Assembly (NCBI GenBank): GCA_900143615.1
Contig: FREU01000002.1
Span: 414,663 to 478,662 of the forward strand
Source: Rhodobacteraceae bacterium Alg231-30
Lineage (GTDB): Bacteria > Pseudomonadota > Alphaproteobacteria > Rhodobacterales > Rhodobacteraceae
Length of the DNA stretch: 64,000 nucleotides
Direction of reading: 5' to 3'
Made by a program: the position numbers and the translations under genes. Of the stretch, positions 43,676 to 52,048 are shown one piece after another. The notes under the pieces are model-generated. The model had not been told where the DNA came from and made no database searches. It saw nothing but the letters and a program-made list of their open reading frames with translations. Each line of letters opens with the position of its first letter. Positions within the stretch are counted from its first letter, which is position 1.

Positions 43676-44659
43676 ATGAAAGTTCACATCCTAGACGACT
43701 GGTTTGATACCCTGCGCCACCTGCCCTGTTACGCCAAACTGGCTGGACACGATGTGACGGTCTGGACTGACCACGTCGAAGACATCGACATTCTGGCACA
43801 GCGTTTGCAAGACGCCGTAGCTGTGGTGCTGTTTCGTGAACGCACCAAGGTCACCCGTGCCCTGCTCGAGAAATTGCCCAACCTCAAATTGATTTCCCAG
43901 CGCAGCGTTTATCCACACGTCGATTTGCCTGCCTGCACGGACAACAACGTGCTGCTCTGCTCCAACATGCACGGCGGCACGCCTTCTTATGCGGCGGCAG
44001 AATTGACCTTTGGTCTGATCCTGTCCGGCATGCGCCAAATCCCGGCCCAAATGGCCTCGGCCAAAGCGGGTAACTGGCAAATGGGCGTTGGCAAAACCCT
44101 GCGTGGCCGCACGCTTGGCCTCTATGGCTATGGCCGAATTGCGCAGGCCGTCGCAGGCTATGCCCAAGCCTTTGGCATGAAGGTCATCTGGTGGTCGTCT
44201 GAGGCAGGTCGCGCACGCGCTGCCGCCGATGGCGTGACTGTTGCACCCTCCCGCAAAGCCTTCTTTGCGAACTCTGATGTGGTTTCCGTTCACGTCCGCC
44301 AGAAACCGGACACCAAAGGCATCATCACAGCCGAGGATTTTGCCGCCATGCGCCCTGATGCTCTGTTTATCAACACTTCACGTGCAGGCCTCTTAGAACC
44401 CAACGCGCTGCTAAACGCGCTCAACGCGGGCTGTCCGGGCACTGCCGCGATTGATGTCTTTGACAACGAACCGCTCACCGATCCAACCGACCCATTGCTG
44501 GCGCATCCAAACCTGATCGCCACACCACACATCGGTTTTGTTACCGAAGACGAATTTGATCTGCAGTTCTCAGATATCTTTGATCAGGTGAATGCCTACG
44601 CTGCTGGCGCCCCCGAGCATATGATCAATCCGGCGGTTTGGGGCGCAACATCCGGCTGA
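43676..44659 (+). CDS. D-isomer-specific 2-hydroxyacid dehydrogenase
   Basis: 327 residues. The NAD-binding Rossmann motif is 'LGLYGYGRIAQAVAGYAQAF'; the catalytic Arg and Glu lie in 'VVSVHVRQKPDTKG' and 'AIDVFDNEP', and the His in 'LIATPHIGFVTEDEF'. The substrate is unknown; in this setting a 2-oxo or 2-hydroxy acid from tricarboxylate breakdown is plausible. Its 3' end overlaps the convergent AbrB-family gene by 35 bp. Confidence 0.83.
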   Translation: MKVHILDDWFDTLRHLPCYAKLAGHDVTVWTDHVEDIDILAQRLQDAVAVVLFRERTKVTRALLEKLPNLKLISQRSVYPHVDLPACTDNNVLLCSNMHGGTPSYAAAELTFGLILSGMRQIPAQMASAKAGNWQMGVGKTLRGRTLGLYGYGRIAQAVAGYAQAFGMKVIWWSSEAGRARAAADGVTVAPSRKAFFANSDVVSVHVRQKPDTKGIITAEDFAAMRPDALFINTSRAGLLEPNALLNALNAGCPGTAAIDVFDNEPLTDPTDPLLAHPNLIATPHIGFVTEDEFDLQFSDIFDQVNAYAAGAPEHMINPAVWGATSG

Positions 44660-45668
44660 CAATCGGCGCGCCCAAAATGACCAGCACAATCCGCGTCAGG
44701 TGGTGGGCTATGACAAACCCAAGGTCCGCGCCCACCACAATCGCCAACACGGTCATTTCCGCCTGACCACCTGGTGCAAAGGCCAAGAACGCATCGACTG
44801 GCGGGGCAAATCCCAACAGCGTCACCGCCTCGGCAAACACCGCAGCCAATGCGGCCAACACCAGCATAAAGCCCAGCCCCGACACCACCACCTGCCGCAG
44901 CTCGCGCAGCGTGACACCAACGTAATGCACGCCAATGCCCATCCCGATGAAAAACTGAGCCGTCAAAATAGCCTCGGCAGGAGGGCGGGAATGGAACACG
45001 CCCATCATGGTTAAGAGGGCCGAGACAATCATCGGACCTAAAATGGACGCACCAAACAGCCCAATGCGCTCGCCGCCCTTCCAGCCGACGAAGGCGGCCA
45101 CCACCATCAGCCCCAGCTCGCCCAGCGGCAATTCACTGGCAGGTTGGCCAATCGGGTTGCTCAGGCTCACACCGTACAGCGACGTCAAAAGGATCGGCGC
45201 TAACGTCACCACCACCAAAACCCGCGTCGCATGGATCAGCGACAGAATGCGCGGGTTTGCCCCTGCTTCCTGTCCAAAGATGATCATGTCCTGCAGCCCA
45301 CCGGGCATCGCCGCGTAGTAGGACGTCACCGGATCAAATTTACAGATCTTGTGAAAGAACGGCACACCTATCACGCCGATCAAGATGACATATATCGGAA
45401 TCAATGCCACCGATCCCACCATCTGGGGCAACTCGCCAATGACTTCGGGCGTGATCGAGGTGCCCACTGCCACACCCAGAATGGTGCGCGCGGCCACCGA
45501 TACCTGTCCAAAGCCAACCATCTTGGCGCCTGCCAAAGCCACAATCAAACACGCGTTCATCGGCCCAAACAAAAACGGCAGCGGCAGACCCGCAAACCAA
45601 AACACCGCTGTGCCCAGCGCAGCGGTTATGAACGTCACGCCGCGGTGGCGCATCAGGGGTGAAAACAT
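44625..45668 (-). CDS. AbrB-family membrane protein (putative ammonia monooxygenase/regulator family)
   Basis: 347 residues from the ATG at 45668, about ten helices in two repeats. The family phrases 'PLPFLFGPMNACLIVALAGA', 'YYAAMPGGLQDMIIFG' and 'AFAPGGQAEMTVLAIVVGAD' are clear. The family is named for historical reasons; these are likely transporters. It is divergent from the GntR gene across a large palindrome that probably controls both, so it may carry an acid related to the tcu pathway. Confidence 0.82.
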   Translation of the reverse strand: MFSPLMRHRGVTFITAALGTAVFWFAGLPLPFLFGPMNACLIVALAGAKMVGFGQVSVAARTILGVAVGTSITPEVIGELPQMVGSVALIPIYVILIGVIGVPFFHKICKFDPVTSYYAAMPGGLQDMIIFGQEAGANPRILSLIHATRVLVVVTLAPILLTSLYGVSLSNPIGQPASELPLGELGLMVVAAFVGWKGGERIGLFGASILGPMIVSALLTMMGVFHSRPPAEAILTAQFFIGMGIGVHYVGVTLRELRQVVVSGLGFMLVLAALAAVFAEAVTLLGFAPPVDAFLAFAPGGQAEMTVLAIVVGADLGFVIAHHLTRIVLVILGAPIVSRMLRPKPPD

Positions 45669-45692
45669 GTGTATTCCATAAATATTGACGTC

Positions 45693-45722
45693 TTGTATCC
45701 AAGTGTATACACAAGGATACAA
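45693..45722. promoter_or_regulatory. 30-bp palindromic operator between AbrB-family and GntR genes
   Basis: Outer arms TTGTATCC (45693-45700) and GGATACAA (45715-45722) are exact inverted repeats, and the centre GTGTATACAC (45703-45712) is itself a perfect palindrome. Only the AA linkers break symmetry. GTATAC-type cores are typical of FCD-class GntR regulators. It lies 28 bp before the GntR start and 25 bp from the AbrB-family start. Confidence 0.75.
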
Positions 45723-45749
45723 CTTGGCAAGAAAGGGATTCTCAGCCTT

Positions 45750-46424
45750 ATGGACGACAGCGCAAATAGCACCGATGGCCTGCACGGCAATGCCGCCTAT
45801 GTGACGCTCATGAACGAGATCCGTGATGGTAAACTGGTGCCCGGAGATCGATTGCGCGAAGTTGAACTGGCCGCCCGCCTCGGGGTGTCTCGCACGCCAG
45901 TACGCGAAGCCATTCGCCAGCTAGAGGCCGACGGACTTGTCACCCACCTGCCGCGCCAAGGGGCTTCGGTTCGCCAACTTGAATATCCCGAAGTGATGGA
46001 GCTCTATGAAATGCGCGCTGTGCTCGAAGGCACCGCCGCGCGTCTTGCTGCGCGCACCGCATCGGACGTGGAACTGGCCGAACTCACCGCCATCAACGAA
46101 GACATGCGTGCCTGCGACAGCGCCGAAGAAGCCGCCCGTCTCAACCGCGTTTTTCACGCCGCCCTTTTGGATGCGTCTAAAAACCGCTTTTTGCACAAAT
46201 CCATGATGGGGCTGCACCGCGCCCTGATCATTCTCGGCCCCACGACCTTGTCCCAAACCCTGCGTTTTGAAAACGCGGTCGACGAACATGACAGCGTTCT
46301 CGCCGCCTTGCGCGCCCGCGACGGGGCCGCCGCCGAAACCGCAATGCGCGCCCATATCGAAGCCGCGCAACAAGTCCGCATTCGCGCCCTGCGCGCAACC
46401 AACCCCGCTCTGACCCCAGACTAA
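45750..46424 (+). CDS. GntR-family regulator, FCD subfamily
   Basis: 224 residues from the ATG at 45750. The winged HTH is 'RLREVELAARLGVSRTPVREAIRQLEADG' in pieces around residues 30-70, then an all-helical FCD effector domain with metal-ligand-like residues in 'RVFHAALLDASKN' and 'EHDSVLAALRARD'. FCD regulators bind small carboxylates. It lies 16 bp before the tcuA gene and probably controls tcuAB and the divergent AbrB-family gene through the palindrome in front of it. Confidence 0.88.
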   Translation: MDDSANSTDGLHGNAAYVTLMNEIRDGKLVPGDRLREVELAARLGVSRTPVREAIRQLEADGLVTHLPRQGASVRQLEYPEVMELYEMRAVLEGTAARLAARTASDVELAELTAINEDMRACDSAEEAARLNRVFHAALLDASKNRFLHKSMMGLHRALIILGPTTLSQTLRFENAVDEHDSVLAALRARDGAAAETAMRAHIEAAQQVRIRALRATNPALTPD

Positions 46425-46440
46425 CCTCAAGGCAAAGACC

Positions 46441-47829
46441 ATGAAACCCAACGACTATGACATCGCCGTCATCGGTGGCGGCAACGCAGCGCTTTGCGCG
46501 GCGATGACAGCCGCAGAAGCTGGCGCGCGCGTGTTGATCCTTGAAACCGCCCCCAAAGCCTATCGCGGTGGCAATTCACGCCACACGCGCAACTTTCGCT
46601 GCATGCACCGCGCCCCGCTTGGACCACTGGTCGAAGCATACTCCGAAGATGAATACTTCGCTGATCTGATGAAGGTCACCAAGGGCAAGACCGACGAGCA
46701 TCTCGCCCGTCTGGCAATCCGCACTTCAGAGGAATGCCTGCCATGGATGGAGGCGCACGGCGTGCGCTTTCAACCCTCGCTATCGGGCACGCTGTCGCTG
46801 GCGCGCACCAATGCGTTTTTCATGGGCGGCGGCAAATCCTTGGTGAATGCCTATTACCGCACCGCCGCCAAACTCGGCGTAGACGTGCTTTATGAAGCCA
46901 ACGTCACCCACCTCGAACTGAACGGCGACACGATTGAGTGGATCGATTTCACCCACGAAGACCAAGACATCCGCATCACCCCCAAATCCGTGGTTGTAGC
47001 TTCGGGCGGCTTTCAGGCCGACACCGACTGGCTCACCCGCGCATGGGGGCCTGCGGCGAAAAACTTCCTCATTCGCGGTACACCTTATAACCGCGGCGTT
47101 GTGCTGGCCGATCTACTAGAGCAAGGCGTGTCTCAGGTTGGTGACGCCGACCAATGCCACGCCGTGGCCATCGACGGGCGCGCGCCGAAATTTGACGGCG
47201 GCATTGTCACGCGCCTTGACTGCGTGCCCTTCTCAATTGTGGTCAACAAGGACGCACAGCGGTTTTATGACGAGGGCGAAGACACATGGCCCAAACGCTA
47301 TGCCATCTGGGGTCGCCTAGTGGCTGCCCAACCCGATCAGGTCGGCCATGTGGTGATCGACGCCAAATCTCTGAACCTGTTTATGCCTTCGGTCTTTCCC
47401 CCACTCAAAGCGGACACACTGGAAGAGCTTGCCGAAATGATGGGTATCCCCGCTGACAAGCTGGTTAAAACCGTCGAAGAGTTCAACGCCGCTTGCGGTG
47501 ACACCTCAAACTTCCACCCCACGGAGCTGGACGGCGTGACCACCACCGGCATCACGCCCGCCAAAACCAACTGGGCGCGCCCCATTACCGAAGCACCATT
47601 CTATGGCTACTCGCTGCGCACCGGCGTGACCTTCACCTATCTGGGTCTCAAGGTCGATGAGAACGCACAATGCTCTACCGCCGATGGCCCGATCAAAAAC
47701 CTCTGGGCGGCAGGGGAAACCATGGCCGGATCTATTCTGGGCCAAGGCTATCTCGCCGGATATGGCATGACCATCGGCACCGTATTTGGACGTATCGCAG
47801 GCCGGGAGGCAGCAAACCATGCAAACTAA
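46441..47829 (+). CDS. tcuA: FAD-dependent tricarballylate dehydrogenase
   Basis: 462 residues. The FAD-binding start is 'YDIAVIGGGNAALCAAMTAA', followed by 'YRGGNSRHTRNFRCMH', a phrase typical of TcuA; 'GSILGQGYLAGYGMTIG' closes the flavin site. TcuA oxidises tricarballylate to cis-aconitate and hands electrons to TcuB. Its stop overlaps the tcuB start (ATGCAAACTAA). Other fumarate-reductase-like flavoproteins are related, but the tcuB partner supports this call. Confidence 0.87.
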   Translation: MKPNDYDIAVIGGGNAALCAAMTAAEAGARVLILETAPKAYRGGNSRHTRNFRCMHRAPLGPLVEAYSEDEYFADLMKVTKGKTDEHLARLAIRTSEECLPWMEAHGVRFQPSLSGTLSLARTNAFFMGGGKSLVNAYYRTAAKLGVDVLYEANVTHLELNGDTIEWIDFTHEDQDIRITPKSVVVASGGFQADTDWLTRAWGPAAKNFLIRGTPYNRGVVLADLLEQGVSQVGDADQCHAVAIDGRAPKFDGGIVTRLDCVPFSIVVNKDAQRFYDEGEDTWPKRYAIWGRLVAAQPDQVGHVVIDAKSLNLFMPSVFPPLKADTLEELAEMMGIPADKLVKTVEEFNAACGDTSNFHPTELDGVTTTGITPAKTNWARPITEAPFYGYSLRTGVTFTYLGLKVDENAQCSTADGPIKNLWAAGETMAGSILGQGYLAGYGMTIGTVFGRIAGREAANHAN

Positions 47830-48913
47830 TGCACTCACTGATATGAACCCCGACTTTCTCGGTGAAGCACGCCGTCAGGCCGAGATTTGCAACGCCTGCC
47901 GCTATTGCGAAGGCTACTGCTCGGTCTTTCCCGCCCTGCATGCAGACCGCGCATTTTCAGACGGCGACATCACCCAGCTGGCCAACCTGTGCCACAACTG
48001 TCGTGGCTGTTACTACGCTTGCCAATACACCGCCCCGCATGAGTTTGAGCTCAACCTACCGGCAGCACTGGCCGAAGTGCGCCGCGACAGCTGGGAGAGC
48101 TTTGCGTGGCCCCAACCTGTCGCACGCCGCTTCCACACCAGCGGCGGTATGATCGCGCTGGCCTTGGTGATCGGCTTCGCTCTGATCCTGTTTGCCCTGC
48201 GCGCACTTGGCTCGGCAGGTGGCGAAGGCTTCTATGCGGCCATGTCACACAACGCCATGGTCGCCATTTTTGCGCCCGCGTTCATTTTGCCATTGGTTAG
48301 TCTCGCAATCAGCCTGCGCCGCTACTGGCACAGCGTTGGCGGAACCACACTCAAACTAGCCGACATAACCGGTGCCTTTGGGCGCGCCGCCAAAATGCAG
48401 GATCTGGCTGCAGGTCACGGCGAAGGCTGTAACTTTGAAGACGAAGACCGCTTCAGCCAGTCCCGCCGCCATGTGCATCAAATGGTGATGTATGGCTTCC
48501 TTCTGTGCTTTGCCGCCACGTCTTCTGCCACCGTCATGCACTACGTCTTTGGCCTGCACGCCCCTTACGCATTCTTTTCACTGCCCAAGCTTCTGGGCCT
48601 CATCGGAGGTCTGCTGCACACCATCGGCTGTGTCTGGATGGTCGCGCTCAAACTCAAATCAGACCGCCACTTGGGCGACGTCCAAGCATGGGGCGGCGAG
48701 ATCGGGTTTATCGCCTTGCTGGGCTTTGTTGGCTTCTCCGGTCTCATGCTCTACGCACTTGGCCAAACCGCCCTGATGCCAGCAATGCTGGCAATCCACT
48801 TGGGTGCGGTTTTGACCTTCTTCCTGCTCACACCCTTCACCAAAATGGCGCACGGCTTCTACCGCCTCACCGCCCTGATCCGCGACGCCCAGCGCAAACG
48901 GCTTCAGGGATAG
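47819..48913 (+). CDS. tcuB: TcuB, membrane Fe-S/haem reoxidase for TcuA (CobZ/TcuB family)
   Basis: 364 residues. The N-terminus has two ferredoxin-like cysteine sets, 'CNACRYCEGYCSVFP' and 'CHNCRGCYYACQY', each with a fourth cysteine within the motif. The rest holds about six helices with histidines suited to haem b ('HNAMVAIFAPAF', 'RRHVHQMVMYGFLL', 'GGLLHTIGCVWM'). TcuB reoxidises TcuA's FADH2 into the quinone pool. Confidence 0.87.
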   Translation: MQTNALTDMNPDFLGEARRQAEICNACRYCEGYCSVFPALHADRAFSDGDITQLANLCHNCRGCYYACQYTAPHEFELNLPAALAEVRRDSWESFAWPQPVARRFHTSGGMIALALVIGFALILFALRALGSAGGEGFYAAMSHNAMVAIFAPAFILPLVSLAISLRRYWHSVGGTTLKLADITGAFGRAAKMQDLAAGHGEGCNFEDEDRFSQSRRHVHQMVMYGFLLCFAATSSATVMHYVFGLHAPYAFFSLPKLLGLIGGLLHTIGCVWMVALKLKSDRHLGDVQAWGGEIGFIALLGFVGFSGLMLYALGQTALMPAMLAIHLGAVLTFFLLTPFTKMAHGFYRLTALIRDAQRKRLQG

Positions 48914-48946
48914 ATCACCAGCTCCGACCATCTAGTCTAACCTTGG

Positions 48947-48975
48947 CGGGTCACCTTCGGGCGACCCGTTTTTAT
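48947..48975 (+). terminator. Rho-independent terminator after tcuB with TTCG tetraloop
   Basis: CGGGTC-A-CC (48947-48955) pairs with GG-C-GACCCG (48960-48968), one A-C mismatch, capped by TTCG and followed by TTTTTATTT. Confidence 0.8.
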
Positions 48976-49026
48976 TTGCGACCGCGCCGACAGGTCTACT
49001 CAATTTTCGTAGCTAGGCGCGCCCAA

Positions 49027-49593
49027 TCAATCCCAGGAAGCTGCCCGTTTTTTGTGGTTCGTAGTTCTGCCGTCAGTGTGCCTTTTTGACTTTCCACGCA
49101 CCAGCATTCCCATTTGATCAAGCTCCTGAACCTGACCTGAGCGCACAGGGATCTGCGTACCATCCTCGGCAATTGCGACCTGATAGTAGGTAAAGCCTTT
49201 CCCCTTAAGGGTGTTCACACGAACCATGTCCGTTTTATAAGGAGTGCCATCAGCTTTCTTACCGCTTTCAACAAACGAACACTGTCCAATCACACGTTGG
49301 CAATTATGCGGCGTGTATTTGACGACACTAATTCCAAATTCACGTTTGATATTATTGCCCGATGCGTCTCTAAAGTCTCGGGAATGGCGTTCTCCATTCG
49401 GATCCTTGCCCGGCACCACATCATATACGTAGTAACGCCCTTGCTTGCCGCGAAACACATGTGTTGTGGCCTTGCCTCCACTGTCCATCAAGAACCAACT
49501 TCCAGCAGGGATCTGATCCATCTTGATGGAAATGTCTTGGGCTAAAACCATCGCAGGAAAAACGGCAAACGCGATCGAAGCGAAACATTTCAT
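49027..49593 (-). CDS. Secreted protein of unknown function
   Basis: 188 residues with a clear Sec signal ('MKCFASIAFAVFPAMVLAQD', cleavage after VLA or LAQ). The mature part is polar, with two cysteines ('HNCQRVIGQCSF') that may form a disulfide, and a basic C-terminal tail rich in Lys, Arg and His. I recognise no family. The roughly 100 bp upstream of it are AT-rich compared with the rest of the window, consistent with its own promoter or with acquired DNA. Confidence 0.65.
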   Translation of the reverse strand: MKCFASIAFAVFPAMVLAQDISIKMDQIPAGSWFLMDSGGKATTHVFRGKQGRYYVYDVVPGKDPNGERHSRDFRDASGNNIKREFGISVVKYTPHNCQRVIGQCSFVESGKKADGTPYKTDMVRVNTLKGKGFTYYQVAIAEDGTQIPVRSGQVQELDQMGMLVRGKSKRHTDGRTTNHKKRAASWD

Positions 49594-49744
49594 TCTAAAA
49601 TTCCTTTTTAATATTCGTCGCAGTATTTCCCCGAAAGCAAAGAGTAATCAACCTAAAATAGAAATTTAATATAAATTACGCTGAATTTGAGAGTAGTTGG
49701 AACCCAATACAACACGCAATCAAACACCCTAGCGCGCCCCACTC

Positions 49745-50176
49745 TTAACCCAACGCCCTGCTCGCCACCCACGCATACCCGTTCTCACACACCAAATAGC
49801 ATTCCCGCAAACCATGCGGTTTGTCTGTCGGCGCTTGCAGCACATGCATCCCCGCCGCCGCGCCACGGTCTGCCGCCACATCCGGATCAGTATCATACAA
49901 CCGGATTTCCAATCCCGCCCCGCGTGCGCCACTTTCCGGCAGCAGGCTCAAGAGCGGATTGGAATGATAGGTCCCATCCGCATGCAGCTGAAACACCTGA
50001 TCTCCATAAGTGACAATCGCAAAATCCGTGCTGACCTGATGGGCTTTCATGTCAAAAACAGTCTCTAACACACCGCAAAGCGCCACAACATCGCGTACCA
50101 AAAGGTTCAACCCGATGCCCCGCAGCGACTTGCCAAAATCTTCGGCACTGACGGTTTCAAAATCCACTTGAAACAC
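49745..50176 (-). CDS. VOC (glyoxalase/bleomycin resistance-like) family protein
   Basis: 143 residues if GTG at 50176 is the start; GTG at 50200 would give 151. The beta-alpha-beta-beta-beta modules are seen in 'GIGLNLLVRDVVALCGVLET', 'IVTYGDQVFQLHADGTY' and 'GAGLEIRLYDTDPDVAADRG', ending 'GLRECYLVCENGYAWVASR'. Metal-ligand-like H and E residues are present but the enzyme class is unclear. It is divergent from adenine deaminase. Confidence 0.65.
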   Translation of the reverse strand: MFQVDFETVSAEDFGKSLRGIGLNLLVRDVVALCGVLETVFDMKAHQVSTDFAIVTYGDQVFQLHADGTYHSNPLLSLLPESGARGAGLEIRLYDTDPDVAADRGAAAGMHVLQAPTDKPHGLRECYLVCENGYAWVASRALG

Positions 50177-50239
50177 CTTTCGTAAAACCTTCACCAGCAC
50201 CCAGCTTGCGAAGCCGCGCGCTGCGTGTCAACTTGGGCC

Positions 50240-52048
50240 ATGTCACAGACCAATTTCCCTACATGGGCCGAATGCGCCCCCCGCCTCGTTGCTGTCGCCG
50301 CCGGTCGCGCGGCTGCCGATACCGTCATCCGCAAGGGTCAGTGGGTCAACGTCCACACCCGCGAAGTGCTACCGGATCATGATATTGCTATTGCAGAGGG
50401 CCGCATTGCCTATGTCGGCCCTGACGCCAGCCATTGCATCGGCGAGAACACCGAGATCATCGAGGCCAATGGCCGCTTTATGATCCCCGGTCTGTGTGAC
50501 GGCCATATGCATATCGAAAGCGGTATGCTCACACCCGCCGAATTTGCCCGCGCGGTCATTCCGCATGGCACCACCACCATGTTCACCGACCCCCACGAGA
50601 TTGCCAATGTGCTGGGGCTGGACGGCGTGCGCATGATGCACGACGAAGCGCTGATGCAGCCGGTGAATATCTTCACCCAAATGCCCTCCTGCGCGCCGTC
50701 TGCCCCGGGACTTGAGACCACAGGCTTTGAAATCGGCCCCGAGGATGTGGCCAATGCCATGAGCTGGCCCGGCATCATCGGTCTGGGCGAGATGATGAAC
50801 TTCCCCGGTGTGATCAACGGCAGCCAACAAATGCTGGCTGAAATTGCCGCCACGCAAAACGCGAACAAAACCGTGGGCGGCCATTATGCCAGCCCCGATC
50901 TTGGCCCCGCCTTTCATGCCTATGCCGCCGGCGGGCCTGCTGATGATCACGAAGGCACCTGTGAGGCCGACGCCATCGCCCGCGTGCGTCAGGGGATGCG
51001 CTCAATGATGCGTCTGGGGTCGGCGTGGTATGATGTCGAAACCCAGATTACCGCCGTGACTGAAAAAGGCCTCGATCCGCGCAGCTTTATCCTGTGCACC
51101 GATGATTGCCATTCCGGCACCTTGGTCAACGATGGTCACATGAACCGCGTCGTGCGCCACGCCATTGCCTGCGGATGTGATCCCGTGGTGGCCTTGCAAA
51201 TGGCGACGATAAACACCGCCACACACTTTGGACTGGAGCGGGATTTAGGCTCTATTGCACCCGGAAGACGCGCCGATGTGATCCTGACCTCGGATTTGAC
51301 CACCCTGCCGATTGAACATGTGATCGCACGCGGCGTGACCGTCGCGCAGCAGGGCGTGATCCAAGTGGATTGCCCGCATTACGACTGGCCCGCCCATGCG
51401 CGCCAAACCGTCAATCTGGGTCGCAACCGCACTGCCGCCGATTTTGAGATCAAAGCGCCCAAAGACGCCACCTCAGTCACCGCCAACGTGATCGGTGTGG
51501 TCGAAAACCAGGCCCCCACCAAGGCGCTCACCGCCGAACTGACCGTTCAGAACGGCATCGTTCAAGGTGATATAGAGACTGATATTGCCCAAATCGCCCT
51601 TGTGGAACGCCACCGCGCCACGGGCGAAGTCAGCAACGCCTTTGTCTCCGGCTTCGGCTACAAAGGTCGCATGGCCATGGCATCAACCGTGGCGCATGAC
51701 AGCCACCACATGATCGTGGTGGGGACTGATCGCGAGATGATGGCGCAGGCCGCCAACCGTCTGGGCGAGGTCGGCGGTGGTGTTGTCGTCATCAAAGACG
51801 GCAAAGAGCTCGCGCTTGTGGAACTGCCCATCGCAGGCCTGATGTCAGATGCCCCCGCCACCGAGGTCGCCGCCAAGGCACAAAATATGGTTGAGGCGAT
51901 GGAGGCTTGCGGCTGCACCCTGAATAATGCCTACATGCAACACTCGCTTCTGGCGCTGGTTGTGATCCCCGAACTGCGGATCTCAGACCTTGGCCTTGTC
52001 GATGTGACCCGTTTTGAGATGACCAGTGTAATCAAGGACCATAAATGA
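50240..52048 (+). CDS. ade: Adenine deaminase
   Basis: Deaminates adenine to hypoxanthine for purine salvage. From the ATG at 50240 it has 602 residues; a GTG at 50225 is in frame. The amidohydrolase core shows 'GLCDGHMHIESGMLTPAEFA', 'VIPHGTTTMFTDPHEIANVL', 'LGEMMNFPGVI' and 'CTDDCHSGTLVNDGHMNRVV', with the metal-binding residues of the family. It is coupled to AMP nucleosidase by ATGA. Confidence 0.94.
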   Translation: MSQTNFPTWAECAPRLVAVAAGRAAADTVIRKGQWVNVHTREVLPDHDIAIAEGRIAYVGPDASHCIGENTEIIEANGRFMIPGLCDGHMHIESGMLTPAEFARAVIPHGTTTMFTDPHEIANVLGLDGVRMMHDEALMQPVNIFTQMPSCAPSAPGLETTGFEIGPEDVANAMSWPGIIGLGEMMNFPGVINGSQQMLAEIAATQNANKTVGGHYASPDLGPAFHAYAAGGPADDHEGTCEADAIARVRQGMRSMMRLGSAWYDVETQITAVTEKGLDPRSFILCTDDCHSGTLVNDGHMNRVVRHAIACGCDPVVALQMATINTATHFGLERDLGSIAPGRRADVILTSDLTTLPIEHVIARGVTVAQQGVIQVDCPHYDWPAHARQTVNLGRNRTAADFEIKAPKDATSVTANVIGVVENQAPTKALTAELTVQNGIVQGDIETDIAQIALVERHRATGEVSNAFVSGFGYKGRMAMASTVAHDSHHMIVVGTDREMMAQAANRLGEVGGGVVVIKDGKELALVELPIAGLMSDAPATEVAAKAQNMVEAMEACGCTLNNAYMQHSLLALVVIPELRISDLGLVDVTRFEMTSVIKDHK

